Source: an uncultured Alphaproteobacteria bacterium (GTDB taxonomy: Bacteria; Pseudomonadota; Alphaproteobacteria; Caulobacterales; Aquidulcibacteraceae). Taken from it: a stretch of DNA of 64,000 nt. This document shows, in pieces, positions 36,256-46,846 of the stretch. The translations under genes were made by a program, and so were the position numbers. The DNA is taken from assembly GCA_902826335.1 (NCBI GenBank), contig CADEEL010000003.1:68046-132045 (forward strand), read 5' to 3'. The notes beneath the pieces are model-generated. The model saw only the letters and a list, made by a program, of their open reading frames with translations, ran no database searches and was not told the origin of the DNA. Within the stretch, counting starts at the first letter, position 1. Every line of letters starts with the position of its first letter.

Positions 36256-38618
36256 TTCAGAAACAAGTCCGCGCAGGCCTCGATTATGGCGGCGCTATCG
36301 AGCCGATAGGCGCGGTAGAGATCGATGAGATCGCCGGCCTGGCCAAAGGAATCGACGCCGAGGGCGCTGACGCGCTGACCGCGCACGCCGCCCAGCCAAG
36401 ACAGCGCGCCGGATGCGCCATCGATCACGGTGACGAGGCCCGCGCCTGGGGCGAGCGCGGACAGCAGCGTTTCAGCATGCGAGGGCGCTTTTGATTGCGC
36501 GGTCCAGCGCGCGCGGCGCGCGGCCATCCAGTCTCGGTGAAGCAGGCCAGGCGAGACGATATTGAGCACGCCGAGGCCGGGGATATCCTCCTCAAGCGCG
36601 GCGGCGGCTTCGAGAACTTCAGGCGCCAGCGCGCCGCAAAAGACAATGGCGGCGCTCGCGCCCGGCGCCGGGACCTTTAGCCAATAAGCGCCCTTCAGCA
36701 TGTCCGCGCGCCAGGCGTCATCCGTACGCGGATGTTGCGGAATGACGCGCGTGGTGAGACGGAAATAGACCGAGCCGCCCGCCTCATCCTGCATGTGATT
36801 GAAGGCCCAGTGCATCTGCGCGGCGAGTTCATCGGCGTAAGCGGGCTCCAGATAGGTGAGGTTCGGCTGACCGAGGCCGATGAGCGGGGTGGAGATCGAT
36901 TGATGGGCGCCGCCCTCGGGCCCGAGCGTAAGCCCCGAGGGTGTCGCCACCAGCATGAAGCGCGCATTCTGGTAGGCCGCGTAATTCAACGCATCGAGCC
37001 CGCGCGCGATGAAGGGATCATAGACCGTGCCGATGGGGATGAGCCGCTCGCCCCAGAGATCGCCGGCGAGGCCCAAGGCGGCGAGCAGAATGAAGAGATT
37101 GTGTTCGGCGATGCCAAGCTCGATGTGGCGCCCCGCCGCGCCGCCCGACCATTTCTGCGCGGACGGGATTTTCGCGCGCTGAAACGCATCCGCCAGCTCC
37201 TGGCGGCGAAACAGCCCACATTGATTGACGAAGCCGCCAAGATTGGTCGACACGGTCACGTCCGGCGAAGTTGTGACGAGGCGGCGGGCCAGCGCGCAAT
37301 CCGACTTGGCGAGATCGAGCAGGATGCGGCCGAAGGCGGCCTGCGTGGATTGCGAGGCGCCTCCGGGTCGTGGGAATTCATCCGGAGACGGAACTTCGAT
37401 GCGCGCCGCCAAGAACCTGCGCTCGCGCCGCTCGCCAAAAGGCGCGGCGGCGATGAACTCAGCCAGCGCCTTCGCCTCCTTGGCCGCGCAGCCGGCGAAG
37501 GGCGCCCATTCCTCCCCGGTCTTGACGTTCATGGACGCGCGCAGCGTCTCGATCTGCGTGGGCGTCATCAGGCCGGAATGATTGTCCTTATGGCCCTGCA
37601 AAGGCAGCGCGAAACCCTTGATCGTATAGGCGATGAAGAGCGTCGGCTGGTCATCCTGCGCCGCGTCGAAAGCTTCGATCAGCGTCTCCATGCAGTGGCC
37701 GCCGAGACCGGTCATCAATTTTTGCAATGCGCCATCATCAAGTTCGGCGATGAGCGCGCGGGCCTCGTCATCTCCCGCGAGATCGGCGTTGAGGCGCGCG
37801 CGCCAGCCGGCGGCGCCTTGATAGGTGAGCGCGGCATAATCCGCGTTCGGACATTGATCGATCCAGGCGCGCAGCGCGGCCCCGCCCGGACGCGCAAAGG
37901 CGGCGAGCTGAGCCTTGCCGTGTTTCAGCGTGACGACGCGCCAGCCGGTGGTGCGGAATATGTCGTCGAAGCGGCTGAACATGCGATCGGCCGTGGTCGC
38001 ATCGAGGCTCTGGCGATTGTAATCGACAATCCACCAGGTGTTGCGAATGTCGTGCTTATAAGCCTCGATCAGGCATTCATAGATATTGCCCTCGTCAAGC
38101 TCGGCATCGCCCATGAGCGCGATCATGCGCCCCTTGCGGGCGGGATCGAGCCACCCGTGAGCTTCAAGATAATCCTGCGTCAGCGAGGCGAAGGCGGTGA
38201 CCGCGACGCCGAGCCCCACCGAACCGGTTGAGAAATCCACATCATCGCCATCCTTGGTGCGCGAGGGATAGGATTGCGCGCCGCCAAAGGCGCGGAAGCG
38301 CTCCATTTGTTCGCGCGTCTGGCGCCCGAAGAGGTATTGCGCGGCGTGAAAGACGGGGCTGGCGTGCGGCTTCACCGCCACGCGATCCTCCGGCTTCAGC
38401 GCATGGAAATAGAGCGCCGTCATCAGCGTCGTCATCGAGGCGCAGGAGGCCTGATGGCCGCCGACCTTCAGCCCATCCCTGCTCTCGCGCAGATGATTGG
38501 CGTTGTGGATGGTCCACATCGCGAGCCAGCGCAGACGCGCCTCGATCTTGGCGAGCGCGGCGAGCTTGGCGGCGCGGATTTCCGGCGGCCGGCTCGCGCG
38601 CGGCGTTGGGGCGTTCAT
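36252..38618 (-). CDS. Transketolase-like/pyruvate dehydrogenase E1-like ThDP enzyme
   Basis: A 788-residue thiamine-diphosphate enzyme. The ThDP motif is GDAELDEGNIYECLIEA then WWIVDYNRQSLD, the GHKDNHSGLMT block resembles AceE-type E1 enzymes, and the catalytic Glu is in GRHIELGIAEHN. Length and blocks match a two-to-three-domain homodimeric E1 rather than classic 660-residue transketolase. There is no E2 gene alongside, and the other complex components are not in the window. It may therefore be an uncharacterised transketolase or alpha-keto-acid decarboxylase. It overlaps the hybrid kinase gene by four bases, convergently. Confidence 0.85.
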   Translation of the reverse strand: MNAPTPRASRPPEIRAAKLAALAKIEARLRWLAMWTIHNANHLRESRDGLKVGGHQASCASMTTLMTALYFHALKPEDRVAVKPHASPVFHAAQYLFGRQTREQMERFRAFGGAQSYPSRTKDGDDVDFSTGSVGLGVAVTAFASLTQDYLEAHGWLDPARKGRMIALMGDAELDEGNIYECLIEAYKHDIRNTWWIVDYNRQSLDATTADRMFSRFDDIFRTTGWRVVTLKHGKAQLAAFARPGGAALRAWIDQCPNADYAALTYQGAAGWRARLNADLAGDDEARALIAELDDGALQKLMTGLGGHCMETLIEAFDAAQDDQPTLFIAYTIKGFALPLQGHKDNHSGLMTPTQIETLRASMNVKTGEEWAPFAGCAAKEAKALAEFIAAAPFGERRERRFLAARIEVPSPDEFPRPGGASQSTQAAFGRILLDLAKSDCALARRLVTTSPDVTVSTNLGGFVNQCGLFRRQELADAFQRAKIPSAQKWSGGAAGRHIELGIAEHNLFILLAALGLAGDLWGERLIPIGTVYDPFIARGLDALNYAAYQNARFMLVATPSGLTLGPEGGAHQSISTPLIGLGQPNLTYLEPAYADELAAQMHWAFNHMQDEAGGSVYFRLTTRVIPQHPRTDDAWRADMLKGAYWLKVPAPGASAAIVFCGALAPEVLEAAAALEEDIPGLGVLNIVSPGLLHRDWMAARRARWTAQSKAPSHAETLLSALAPGAGLVTVIDGASGALSWLGGVRGQRVSALGVDSFGQAGDLIDLYRAYRLDSAAIIEACADLFLN

Positions 38619-38651
38619 GGTCTCTCCCTCGGCGCGAACCTAGACCATGGC

Positions 38652-39338
38652 CTACGCGGCCGCGAGCCCCTTAGGCTCCAGCGCGCCGCGATCCGCCAGC
38701 GGCGGTGCGCCGACAAGCGGATTGAATCCGCGCGCAACCAGCTTCACCCACTCAGCGCCGCCAAGCGGGCGCCCGGTCGACGACGCACGGCGCAACTTCT
38801 TCAAAGCCTCCGCCGCGACGTCCGCTTCAAAGAAGCCGCCGAGTCCGTGCGGGTGCATCCGCAGCAATGGCGACGTGCGCGCGAGTGCGTCATCGCGTCC
38901 ACGTAGGTGAGCGCGCACGCTGGACCATCGCCAATCCTCCGCGCGCGCAACCAGTCCTGCGCGCACTGGATTGAGCCCAACATAGCGGCTGGCCTGCACG
39001 AAATAATCATCGTCCATCGGGTAAGAGGCAAAGCGTCCCTGCCAGAGATAGCCCCGCCAACCCTCGCGCTTGTTGACTTCAAACGTATAGCGCCAGTGCA
39101 GCGGCGCAATCGCCGCGCGCAATGCGCCTTCGCTCCTTGGCGTGAGAATGAGGTGAACATGGTTGGGCATAAGGCAATAGCCCCAGCACTCGACATCAGC
39201 CTTCGCGCACCACTCCGTCGCGAGTTGCAGATACCGCAGATAATCCGCATCGCTGAAAAACGTGCGTTGGCGGCGATTGCCGCGCTGCGTGACGTGATGG
39301 GACGTGTTGGGCGCAACAATCCTCGCCAAGCGCGCCAT
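38652..39338 (-). CDS. REP-associated tyrosine transposase (RAYT, Y1 type)
   Basis: A 228-residue single-strand DNA transposase of the IS200/IS605-like Y1 family, REP-associated branch. Catalytic elements are HHVTQRGNRRQ near the N terminus, the metal-binding pair in PNHVHLIL, and a likely nucleophile Tyr in QASRYVGLNPVRAGL. A GGGAGG ribosome binding site precedes the ATG ending at 39338. RAYTs normally sit beside REP palindromes and are thought to move them; here no matching palindrome flanks the gene directly, although seven family A elements lie elsewhere in the window. It borders the eroded RHS region. Confidence 0.9.
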   Translation of the reverse strand: MARLARIVAPNTSHHVTQRGNRRQRTFFSDADYLRYLQLATEWCAKADVECWGYCLMPNHVHLILTPRSEGALRAAIAPLHWRYTFEVNKREGWRGYLWQGRFASYPMDDDYFVQASRYVGLNPVRAGLVARAEDWRWSSVRAHLRGRDDALARTSPLLRMHPHGLGGFFEADVAAEALKKLRRASSTGRPLGGAEWVKLVARGFNPLVGAPPLADRGALEPKGLAAA

Positions 39339-39448
39339 TTTCCAGCCTCCCGAACAATTTGTACATGTTTTGTTCCGAACGCGCAAGAGGCTATCTCGTC
39401 AAATTTATTTGGAGCGACATTCGATGTCGCCCGACACACGCACCTTAG

Positions 39449-39667
39449 CGATTTGCGGGCGAGCAAAAGTGTGTGTCACCCTTTCGCTATCGCGCGTTGG
39501 AGGGGCAATGGGCGCGAGCGCTGGAGAAGGGTTCGAGTGTCAACGTATCGATCAGGCCCACCTACTCCGGCTCGTCCTTGCGACCTGCTTCGATTGCGGT
39601 AACCTACCGAATAGACACAGGTCCGCCGGTGCGGACGACTTTTAATAATCGCCCCGGAGGTCGTTAA
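39449..39667 (+). pseudogene. C-terminal fragment of a nuclease toxin (Endonuclea_NS_2-like)
   Basis: This frame is open only from 39449. Its end, YRALEGQWARALEKGSSV then NVSIRPTYSGSSLRP and VTYRIDTGPP, matches the tail of DNA/RNA non-specific endonuclease toxins (the family of B. subtilis YeeF). It is terminated by TAA at 39665-39667, which overlaps the following immunity gene's ATG by one base (TAATG). So this is a toxin tip whose carrier protein is missing upstream, and only the last about 60 residues remain. Confidence 0.6.
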
Positions 39668-40050
39668 TGGGAGAAGCGCGCTACGAGACTTTGGGACAAT
39701 TGGCTTATGATCGTGTCCCTGATCAGGCCAGCAAAATTCTTCTGTACGCAGAATTTGTCGACGATGGGGTTATCTCGCCGTCGCTCTTCTATGAATTGAA
39801 AAGCGGCGAGCTTCACTACGTTGAGTGTGACAACCATATTGAAGAGGAGCTTTTTCGCCTACAAGGCATCTTCGGACGTGACGTGAAGGCACTGGAGTTT
39901 GAAGTTGAACTTCAGGGAGAGAGCGAGAGCTTTCGAGCGCGCTTCACGTACACCGATAAATTTGACGACACAGCCGACACGGCGTCCCGTAGAGATGCCG
40001 TCCTCCAGAGGTGCTTTGGACATACCTCAGCGCACTACCCGTCGCATTGA
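39667..40050 (+). CDS. Immunity protein, YezG-like
   Basis: A 127-residue acidic protein with no signal peptide. The early block YETLGQLAYDRVPD then KILLYAEFVDDG and SLFYELKSGEL resembles YezG, the immunity protein for the YeeF nuclease. A GGAGG ribosome binding site precedes the ATG, and its start overlaps the toxin fragment's stop by one base. Toxin and immunity in that order is the canonical polymorphic-toxin layout. The gene appears intact although its toxin is truncated, as for orphan immunity genes retained for protection. The assignment is by eye. Confidence 0.6.
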   Translation: MGEARYETLGQLAYDRVPDQASKILLYAEFVDDGVISPSLFYELKSGELHYVECDNHIEEELFRLQGIFGRDVKALEFEVELQGESESFRARFTYTDKFDDTADTASRRDAVLQRCFGHTSAHYPSH

Positions 40051-40075
40051 CTAATTCGAATATGGCTTCAATACA

Positions 40076-41212
40076 ATGGCGATCCCGCCTTCGCCCTCCG
40101 GGCTTCGGCGCGCCATGCCGCACGAAATCTGGTATCGCTTCGCGGGCCGTCAACTCGGCTACACCGGCAATAACCCGCCTCCGCTAAAAGCTTCGGCGCG
40201 CCCAGCGGCACGCGCGAGACCGATTACGCGACCTCGATCACCAACCGCACGGCCACGATCGGAACCGGCGCTTTCTTCAACGGCTCGAGCACATCCGTCG
40301 CGCAAGCCGATTTCGATCAATCGCTCAATCCGATCAATTCCTACGATCAGGGTTCGTCCGGCGGTCTCTACACGGTGCGCGAGGGCGATACGCTCGCCGG
40401 AATCGCCGCCGCGCTCTATGGGGACGCCTCGCTGTGGTACAAGATCGCCGAAGCCAATGGCATAACGGGCCAGGCCGCTCTGGTCGAAGGCCAGGCGCTG
40501 ACTCTGCCGGCGGGCGTGCAGCGCGCGACGCACAATGCGGCGACCTTCCAGCCTTATGATCCGTCCGAAACCATTGGCGACACATCGCCCGTCACGCCCC
40601 ATCCCGCGCGCGGCAAGAAATGCGGCGTACTCGGACAAATCCTGCTGGTCGTGATCGCGGTGGCGGTGACGTTGGCGACCAGGCTGCCCGCCATCAAATT
40701 CGTCGCCGGCCTCATCGGCAAGGGCGCGGCCGCGACCGCCATCGGCGCGGCGGCCGCCGGCGCGGCAGGCAGCATCGTCTCCCAAGGCATTGGCGTCGCC
40801 ACGGGCATTCAAGACAAATTCTCCTGGAACGCGGTGGCGCTCACGGCGCTCAGCGCCGGCGTGAGCGGGGTTGGCGACGCCGCGGCGAGCGCGCTCGGCG
40901 TGACCAACAAATTGGCGTTCGCGGCGGTGAGCGGCGCGGTCAACAGCGCGCTGACGCAAGGCATCGCGATCGCCACCGGCTTGCAGGACAAATTCTCCTG
41001 GAGCGCGGTTGCGGCGGCGGGGATCGGCGCGGGCGTCGGCCATGCGGTCGCCGTGCGCTTGCCGGCCAACCTCGGTCCAACAACGAGCGGCGCGATCGTC
41101 TCCGGCGCCTCGGCCATCGCCAACGCCGCGACGCGCTCGCTGATCGACGGCAGCGACTTCGGCGACAACCTCATCGCAGCGCTTCCGGACGTGATCGGCC
41201 AAACGACTGAGG
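40076..41212 (+). pseudogene. RHS-repeat polymorphic toxin remnant, frameshifted and truncated
   Basis: Two reading frames together spell the C-terminal part of an RHS-type protein. The first holds PHEIWYRFAGRQLGYTGNN (about 40113-40171). After a frameshift near 40172-40190 the second holds GTRETDYATSITNRTA, then YTVREGDTLAGIAAALYGDA (a LysM-like motif) with WYKIAEAN, THNAATFQPYDPSE and a glycine/alanine-rich hydrophobic region. GIxxATGxQDKFSW occurs twice. Homology stops at LPDVIGQT near 41209, just before obgE, so no toxin tip follows. Both ends are missing, and it is inserted upstream of obgE where ribosomal protein genes usually lie. Confidence 0.7.
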
Positions 41213-41230
41213 CGCGCCCCATAGGCTTAA

Positions 41231-42313
<1,083 letters not shown>

Positions 42314-42425
42314 TTTGCGAAACGCACCCCCTCACCTACAGGTAAGGAAAAGCATGCGTGGCGCTGGAGGCCCCAGAGGCTTGGACGCCCTGGCGCCAGC
42401 TTCCATTGAAACGCGACCAAGACCT

Positions 42426-42533
42426 CACCCATTCCCGGATTTGCCGAAGGCAAAGTCCGGGACCCATAAACACAGACCTGTGGCGTCTATAGGCCCCGGA
42501 CCGCATGGCTGCGCTCGCATCCGGGGATCGGTG
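42426..42533. repeat. Two-hairpin intergenic palindrome, family A copy 5
   Basis: Begins CACCCATTCCCGGATT and ends CATCCGGGGATCGGTG, with GACCCATAAACACAGACC at the centre. It lies between convergent obgE and the DoxX-like gene. Confidence 0.86.
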
Positions 42534-42576
42534 GCCCCGCGTATCGCATATCAACGATCGCGCGCACGCGGCGCCC

Positions 42577-43002
42577 TCATCCCTTGCGCGCGAGCAGGCG
42601 ATCGAGCGCGAAGCGATCCTCATCGCAGAACGCCCAGGAGACCAGGCTCGCGGCCGCCATGGCGAGCGAGGGGAAAAACAGGATCTGGCGCGTTTCCTCT
42701 GTGAGCAGATAAAGTCCGAACGGATCCAGCAAATAACGCCATATGGCGAGCGCGCTCACCACCAGAACGAGCGCCTGCACGGGCAGCACCAGCGGCCTGA
42801 AGAGGCCGACCACCACAAGCGCACCCAACAACGCCTCGGCGATTCCCAAGGGCATTTGCAGGCTCTGCAGGGACAGGACCCCGGAATAATACGTGTCCGA
42901 CACATGGATCGCCGCTTCCGGCGCCTCGATCTTGATCAAACCCCACAAAACCAGCAACAAGCCGGTTGAAACCCGCAAGAACGCCAACGCAGCCGCCTTC
43001 AT
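42577..43002 (-). CDS. DoxX family membrane protein
   Basis: A 141-residue protein with four hydrophobic helices ([50 protein letters not shown]; and [17 protein letters not shown]), the usual DoxX fold. A GAGGAGGGG ribosome binding site fixes the ATG ending at 43002. DoxX proteins relate to thiosulfate/quinone oxidation or redox stress in some species, but the specific role here is unknown. It is divergent from proB with about 21 bases between the starts. Confidence 0.82.
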   Translation of the reverse strand: MKAAALAFLRVSTGLLLVLWGLIKIEAPEAAIHVSDTYYSGVLSLQSLQMPLGIAEALLGALVVVGLFRPLVLPVQALVLVVSALAIWRYLLDPFGLYLLTEETRQILFFPSLAMAAASLVSWAFCDEDRFALDRLLARKG

Positions 43003-43023
43003 GGCCCCCTCCTCGAACATGTT

Positions 43024-44142
43024 GTGACCGACATCCTAAGCCACGCGAAACGCATCGTCATCAAAATCGGCTCGGCGATCCTGATCGAGCCGGACAGCGG
43101 CGCGCCGGCGCGCGCCTGGCTTGCGTCTCTGGCCGAGGATGTCGCGGCGGCGCGGGCGGGCGGGGCGGAGATCGCCATAGTTTCATCGGGCGCGATCGCG
43201 CTGGGGCGCGGCGTGCTCAAGCTCTCGAACTCCGCGCGGCTTGAAGAAAAGCAGGCCGCCGCCGCCGCAGGCCAGGCGCGGCTGATGCGCCTTTACGAGG
43301 AAGCGTTCGAGCGGCATGGCATTCCCGTCGCGCAGGCCCTGCTCACACCGGACGATACGGAGCGGCGCCGCCGCTGGCTCAATGCGCGCGCGACGCTGGA
43401 GACTTTGCTGGCGCTTGGCGCGGTTCCAGTCATCAACGAGAACGATACGGTGGCCACCGCCGAAATCCGCTATGGTGATAATGACCGCCTCGCCGCGCGC
43501 GTGGCGCAGATGATTTCAGCCGATGTGCTTATTCTGCTCTCGGACATCGATGGGCTTTGTGAGCGCGATCCGCGCATCGATCCGAACGCGGCGTTTATCG
43601 CGGACGTGCACGAGATCACGCCGGCGATCGAGGCGATGGCGGGCGGCGTGAATCTCCAAGCGGGCGTTGGCTCGGGCGGGATGCGCACCAAGATCGAGGC
43701 CGCGAAAATCGCCACGCGCGCGGGCTGCGCCGTGCTCATCACCAAGGGCGCCGAGCCGCATCCGCTGGCGCGGCTCAAGGCCGGAGCGCGCGCAACTCTC
43801 TTTTCACCGAGCGCCAGCCCGCGCCAAGCCTATAAGGCGTGGATCGCTGGGCACCTTGCGCCGCAAGGCGCGCTTGTAGTTGACGATGGCGCCGCGGCCG
43901 CGCTGCGCGCCGGAAAGAGCTTGTTGCCGGCTGGCGTCATCGAGGTGCGCGGCGATTTTGAAAAAGGCGATGCGGTGCGAATATTGGATGCGCGCGGCGG
44001 CGAACTCGCGCGGGGCCTGGCGCGTTACGATTCCATGGATGCGGCGCGCATCAAGGGCTTGCGCAGCGCGGACATCGAAGGCGCGCTCGGCTATGCGGCG
44101 GGCGCCGCACTCGTGCACGCGGACGATCTTGTGGTGGGGTGA
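43024..44142 (+). CDS. proB: Glutamate 5-kinase
   Basis: First step of proline synthesis: phosphorylates glutamate. The amino-acid-kinase domain has [40 protein letters not shown] and [11 protein letters not shown]; the C-terminal PUA domain runs from about 280 ([20 protein letters not shown]). The 372-residue length is normal and the start is GTG. In this lineage proB commonly follows obgE, and here a repeat and an inverted DoxX gene interrupt that pairing. proA is not in the window. Confidence 0.95.
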   Translation: MTDILSHAKRIVIKIGSAILIEPDSGAPARAWLASLAEDVAAARAGGAEIAIVSSGAIALGRGVLKLSNSARLEEKQAAAAAGQARLMRLYEEAFERHGIPVAQALLTPDDTERRRRWLNARATLETLLALGAVPVINENDTVATAEIRYGDNDRLAARVAQMISADVLILLSDIDGLCERDPRIDPNAAFIADVHEITPAIEAMAGGVNLQAGVGSGGMRTKIEAAKIATRAGCAVLITKGAEPHPLARLKAGARATLFSPSASPRQAYKAWIAGHLAPQGALVVDDGAAAALRAGKSLLPAGVIEVRGDFEKGDAVRILDARGGELARGLARYDSMDAARIKGLRSADIEGALGYAAGAALVHADDLVVG

Positions 44143-44162
44143 GCGAGGAATTGAGAACACTT

Positions 44163-44204
44163 CGTCATTCCGGGTTCATCGCTGCGCGATACCCCGGAAT
44201 GACG
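44163..44204. terminator. Perfect 12-bp-stem hairpin between proB and a hydrolase
   Basis: CGTCATTCCGGG (44163-44174) and CCCGGAATGACG (44193-44204) pair perfectly. It lies between the convergent ends of proB and the alpha/beta hydrolase gene, so it may end both transcripts. It belongs to a common class of GC-rich palindromic intergenic repeats rather than to family A. Confidence 0.65.
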
Positions 44205-44231
44205 ATGAGGTGAGTAGCGGCGATTGAATCG

Positions 44232-45152
44232 TCACTCCGGATCGATAAACGCGCCGCCCGTGGCCATCAAATGTGCGGTTTCAATCGCCGCGCGGGCGCG
44301 ATCCGGCCGCTCCATTGGCAGCGCGTGACTGGCGCCTTCAATCGTGGCGATGCGCGCATCGGGCCGCATTGCTTTTACGCGCGCCGCGATCGGCGCCGGG
44401 CAGGTCGACTCTTTCTCCGCGCGCACCAGCACCAGCGCTTTCGGCGCGCGCGGCAAGGCGCGCCACGGATCATGGCGATGCGCTGAAAACGTCGCGGCTT
44501 CGTACTGTGGCGAACAGGCCAGACGCACACTCTCATCCTCGTCAACCAGCCCGTCCGTGAGATAATCCTGCAGCGCCGCGTCCGGGAAAGCCTTGAAAAA
44601 CCCGCGCCCCTTGAGCGCCGCGAACGCCGCCTCACGCGACACGAACCGCGCCCGCCGCCGCGCCGCGCCGCGCGCGATTGGGCTCGTCCAGCGCGCCAGC
44701 AGCGGCGCCAGCGGCAGCTGAAAGCCCTCGATCCGCGCCGGCGCCAAGATGACCGGCTCGATCAGCGCCAGGCCCCGCACTAGATCCGGCCGTTTACCCG
44801 CGACGAGCAGCGCCGTCGTCGCCCCCATCGAATGGCCCGCCAGCGTCACCGGCGCGCGGACATGTTTGTCGATAGCCTCGATCACGTCGTTGCGGTGAAT
44901 TTTCCAGGACGTGTAGCCGAACGTGCGCGCCGGCAGCGCCGTGCGCCCATGGCCGCGCAGATCGAGCGCCAGCACATGAAACCGCTCCGCCAGGGGCGCC
45001 AGCAGCGTGCGATAGGTCAGCGCATTGAGGCCCGTGGCGTGCAGGAAGACAATGTCTGGCGCCCGGCTCTCCTCGCCCCACGCGACGCCGGCCATCGCGC
45101 CCTTGGCGAGCGCGAAATTCACCCTGCGCAGCGAATCCGTTCGCCCGGTCAT
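44232..45152 (-). CDS. Alpha/beta hydrolase
   Basis: A 306-residue soluble alpha/beta hydrolase. FLHATGLN is the oxyanion region, AGHSMGATT the nucleophile elbow, and GASHALPMER holds the catalytic His. LDLRGHGRTALPA is the usual second-strand block. I chose the ATG ending at 45152; there is no strong ribosome binding site. Probable substrate is an ester or epoxide-like small molecule. Confidence 0.82.
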   Translation of the reverse strand: MTGRTDSLRRVNFALAKGAMAGVAWGEESRAPDIVFLHATGLNALTYRTLLAPLAERFHVLALDLRGHGRTALPARTFGYTSWKIHRNDVIEAIDKHVRAPVTLAGHSMGATTALLVAGKRPDLVRGLALIEPVILAPARIEGFQLPLAPLLARWTSPIARGAARRRARFVSREAAFAALKGRGFFKAFPDAALQDYLTDGLVDEDESVRLACSPQYEAATFSAHRHDPWRALPRAPKALVLVRAEKESTCPAPIAARVKAMRPDARIATIEGASHALPMERPDRARAAIETAHLMATGGAFIDPE

Positions 45153-45226
45153 GGCGCATGCTAGCGCACGCGCGCGCCCAATCAATGAAGCGCCCGCCCT
45201 TGAGCGAGCGAGGGCTATGAACCAGC

Positions 45227-45910
45227 CTAACCGGCGAACACGCGCCGCAGGATATCGCTGGTGCGCCGCGCCGGATCGCGCCGGATCGCCCGCTCCTCCC
45301 GCGCCACATAGGTGAACCCGCCATCCAGCGCCTTGCGCACGGAAAAGTCCGTCACATCCCCGCGCAGGGACCGGCTCAGCGAGCGCAGAGAGAATTGCCC
45401 GGCGACCATGTCCATCAAGCGGAACGCGCCGCTTGCCTCCAAAGTGCGCCGCATCGGCGGCGTGATGAGGCGCGTCAGACGCCCCTCCGTGTTCGCGCGC
45501 AGATAGCGCGTCGCCGCATCCTCCCCGCCGCGCACAATCGCGATCGCATCAGAGATCGTCAGCCCACGGATGACATCGGCGAAGATGCGACCAGCCTCCG
45601 GCATCGCCGCCTCCGCCGCGCGGTTGACGCTGCGCTCAAGATCATCGAGCGGGCCCGCAAGCCCAAGCGGGCGCAGGCTGCGCTGCACGCCGGCGAATTG
45701 CGCGGGCAGCGGGATGTGAACGGCGGGATCGGCGAAGAAGCCGTTGGGCCGGCCAAGCTGATCGGTCGCGCGCAGCGCCGCCACGCCCAGCGCCTCGGTG
45801 ACGCCGCGCGCCGCGTCACGCTGCGTCAACAGCCCGCCCAGGATCGCCTGTTGCGCCAGCGCCGGGCAGGGCGCGGCCATGAGGCCGATGAGGACGAGGC
45901 GACGGCGCAT
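45227..45910 (-). CDS. DUF4197 domain-containing exported protein
   Basis: A 227-residue protein with a signal peptide (MRRRLVLIGLMAAPCPALAQ). The mature part has the DUF4197 pattern: RGVTEALGVAALRATDQLG, VHIPLPAQFA, LERSVNRAAEAAMPEA, and a C-terminal KALDGGFTYVAREERAIRRDP. Function unknown, presumed periplasmic. A GAGGAGAA ribosome binding site precedes the ATG. Confidence 0.85.
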   Translation of the reverse strand: MRRRLVLIGLMAAPCPALAQQAILGGLLTQRDAARGVTEALGVAALRATDQLGRPNGFFADPAVHIPLPAQFAGVQRSLRPLGLAGPLDDLERSVNRAAEAAMPEAGRIFADVIRGLTISDAIAIVRGGEDAATRYLRANTEGRLTRLITPPMRRTLEASGAFRLMDMVAGQFSLRSLSRSLRGDVTDFSVRKALDGGFTYVAREERAIRRDPARRTSDILRRVFAG

Positions 45911-46006
45911 GGTGATTCTCCTCGTCTCAGCATAGCCGATTGCGCCGCCGCCGCCTCTCCCCCAGCGCGCGCGCGCATGCTAACGCAACACCGAAGGAGC
46001 GCGCCT

Positions 46007-46846
46007 ATGACCTATGCCTGTTTTGATGTCGCCATCGCCGACCACATCGCCCACATCACGTTGAAGCGACCCGACGCCTTCAATTCCATGATCCGGGATT
46101 TCTGGAACGAATTGCCGGAAATCGTGCGCGACATCGATGACAACGCCCGCGCGCGCGTCATCGTCATTTCCTCAACGGGCAAGCATTTCTGCGCCGGCAT
46201 GGACCTCGCCGTCTTCTCGGACGGCCAGGGCGTCGGCGCGGCGGGCGGTGATCGCTATGTGCAGGCTGAAAGCTTCCGCCGCCACGTTCATCATCTGCAG
46301 AATTCCTTCTCCTGCCTCGATGAGGCGCGCATGCCCGTGCTCGTGGCCATCCAGGGCGGCTGCATCGGCGGCGCCGTGGATATGACCAGCGCCTGCGATA
46401 TTCGTTATGCGACGGCGGACGCCTTCTTCTGCATCCAGGAAATCAATATCGGCATGACGGCGGATGTCGGCACGTTCCCGCGCCTGTGCAAGCTCATCCC
46501 GGAAGGCTGGGTGCGGGAACTCGCCTACACGGGCCGGCGCCTGCCCGCGCACCGCGCCAAGGAGATCGGCCTCGTCAACGAAGTCTATCCCGATCACGAG
46601 GCGCTGCTCGCCGCCGTGCTGGAGACGGCGCGTGAGATCGCGTCGAAGAACCCGCTCGCTGTCGCCGGCTCCAAGGTGATGATTAATTACGCCCGCGATC
46701 ACACGATCCGGGATGGGCTTGATTACATCGCCACCTGGCAAACCGGCATGTTCGCCCCCGCGCACATGGCCGAAGCTTTCACCGCCAAGCAACAGAAACG
46801 TGACGGTGACTTCCCCAATCTCGTCCCAATCAGGAAGAAAATGTGA
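46007..46846 (+). CDS. Enoyl-CoA hydratase/isomerase (crotonase) family protein
   Basis: A 279-residue crotonase-fold enzyme acting on acyl-CoA substrates. Oxyanion-hole blocks STGKHFCAGMDL and QGGCIGGAVDMTSACDIRYA are present; the acidic residues in the next block (QEINIGMTADVGTFPRL, with an Asp) resemble delta(3,5)-delta(2,4)-dienoyl-CoA isomerases rather than simple hydratases. A GAAGGAG ribosome binding site fixes the ATG at 46007. It starts a four-gene operon, overlapping the haloalkane dehalogenase gene by four bases. Confidence 0.88.
   Translation: MTYACFDVAIADHIAHITLKRPDAFNSMIRDFWNELPEIVRDIDDNARARVIVISSTGKHFCAGMDLAVFSDGQGVGAAGGDRYVQAESFRRHVHHLQNSFSCLDEARMPVLVAIQGGCIGGAVDMTSACDIRYATADAFFCIQEINIGMTADVGTFPRLCKLIPEGWVRELAYTGRRLPAHRAKEIGLVNEVYPDHEALLAAVLETAREIASKNPLAVAGSKVMINYARDHTIRDGLDYIATWQTGMFAPAHMAEAFTAKQQKRDGDFPNLVPIRKKM

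Noticed and set aside
39387..39448. Continuation of the toxin frame upstream of 39449
   Set aside because: A TAG at 39446-39448 closes the frame, so the toxin fragment cannot extend further.
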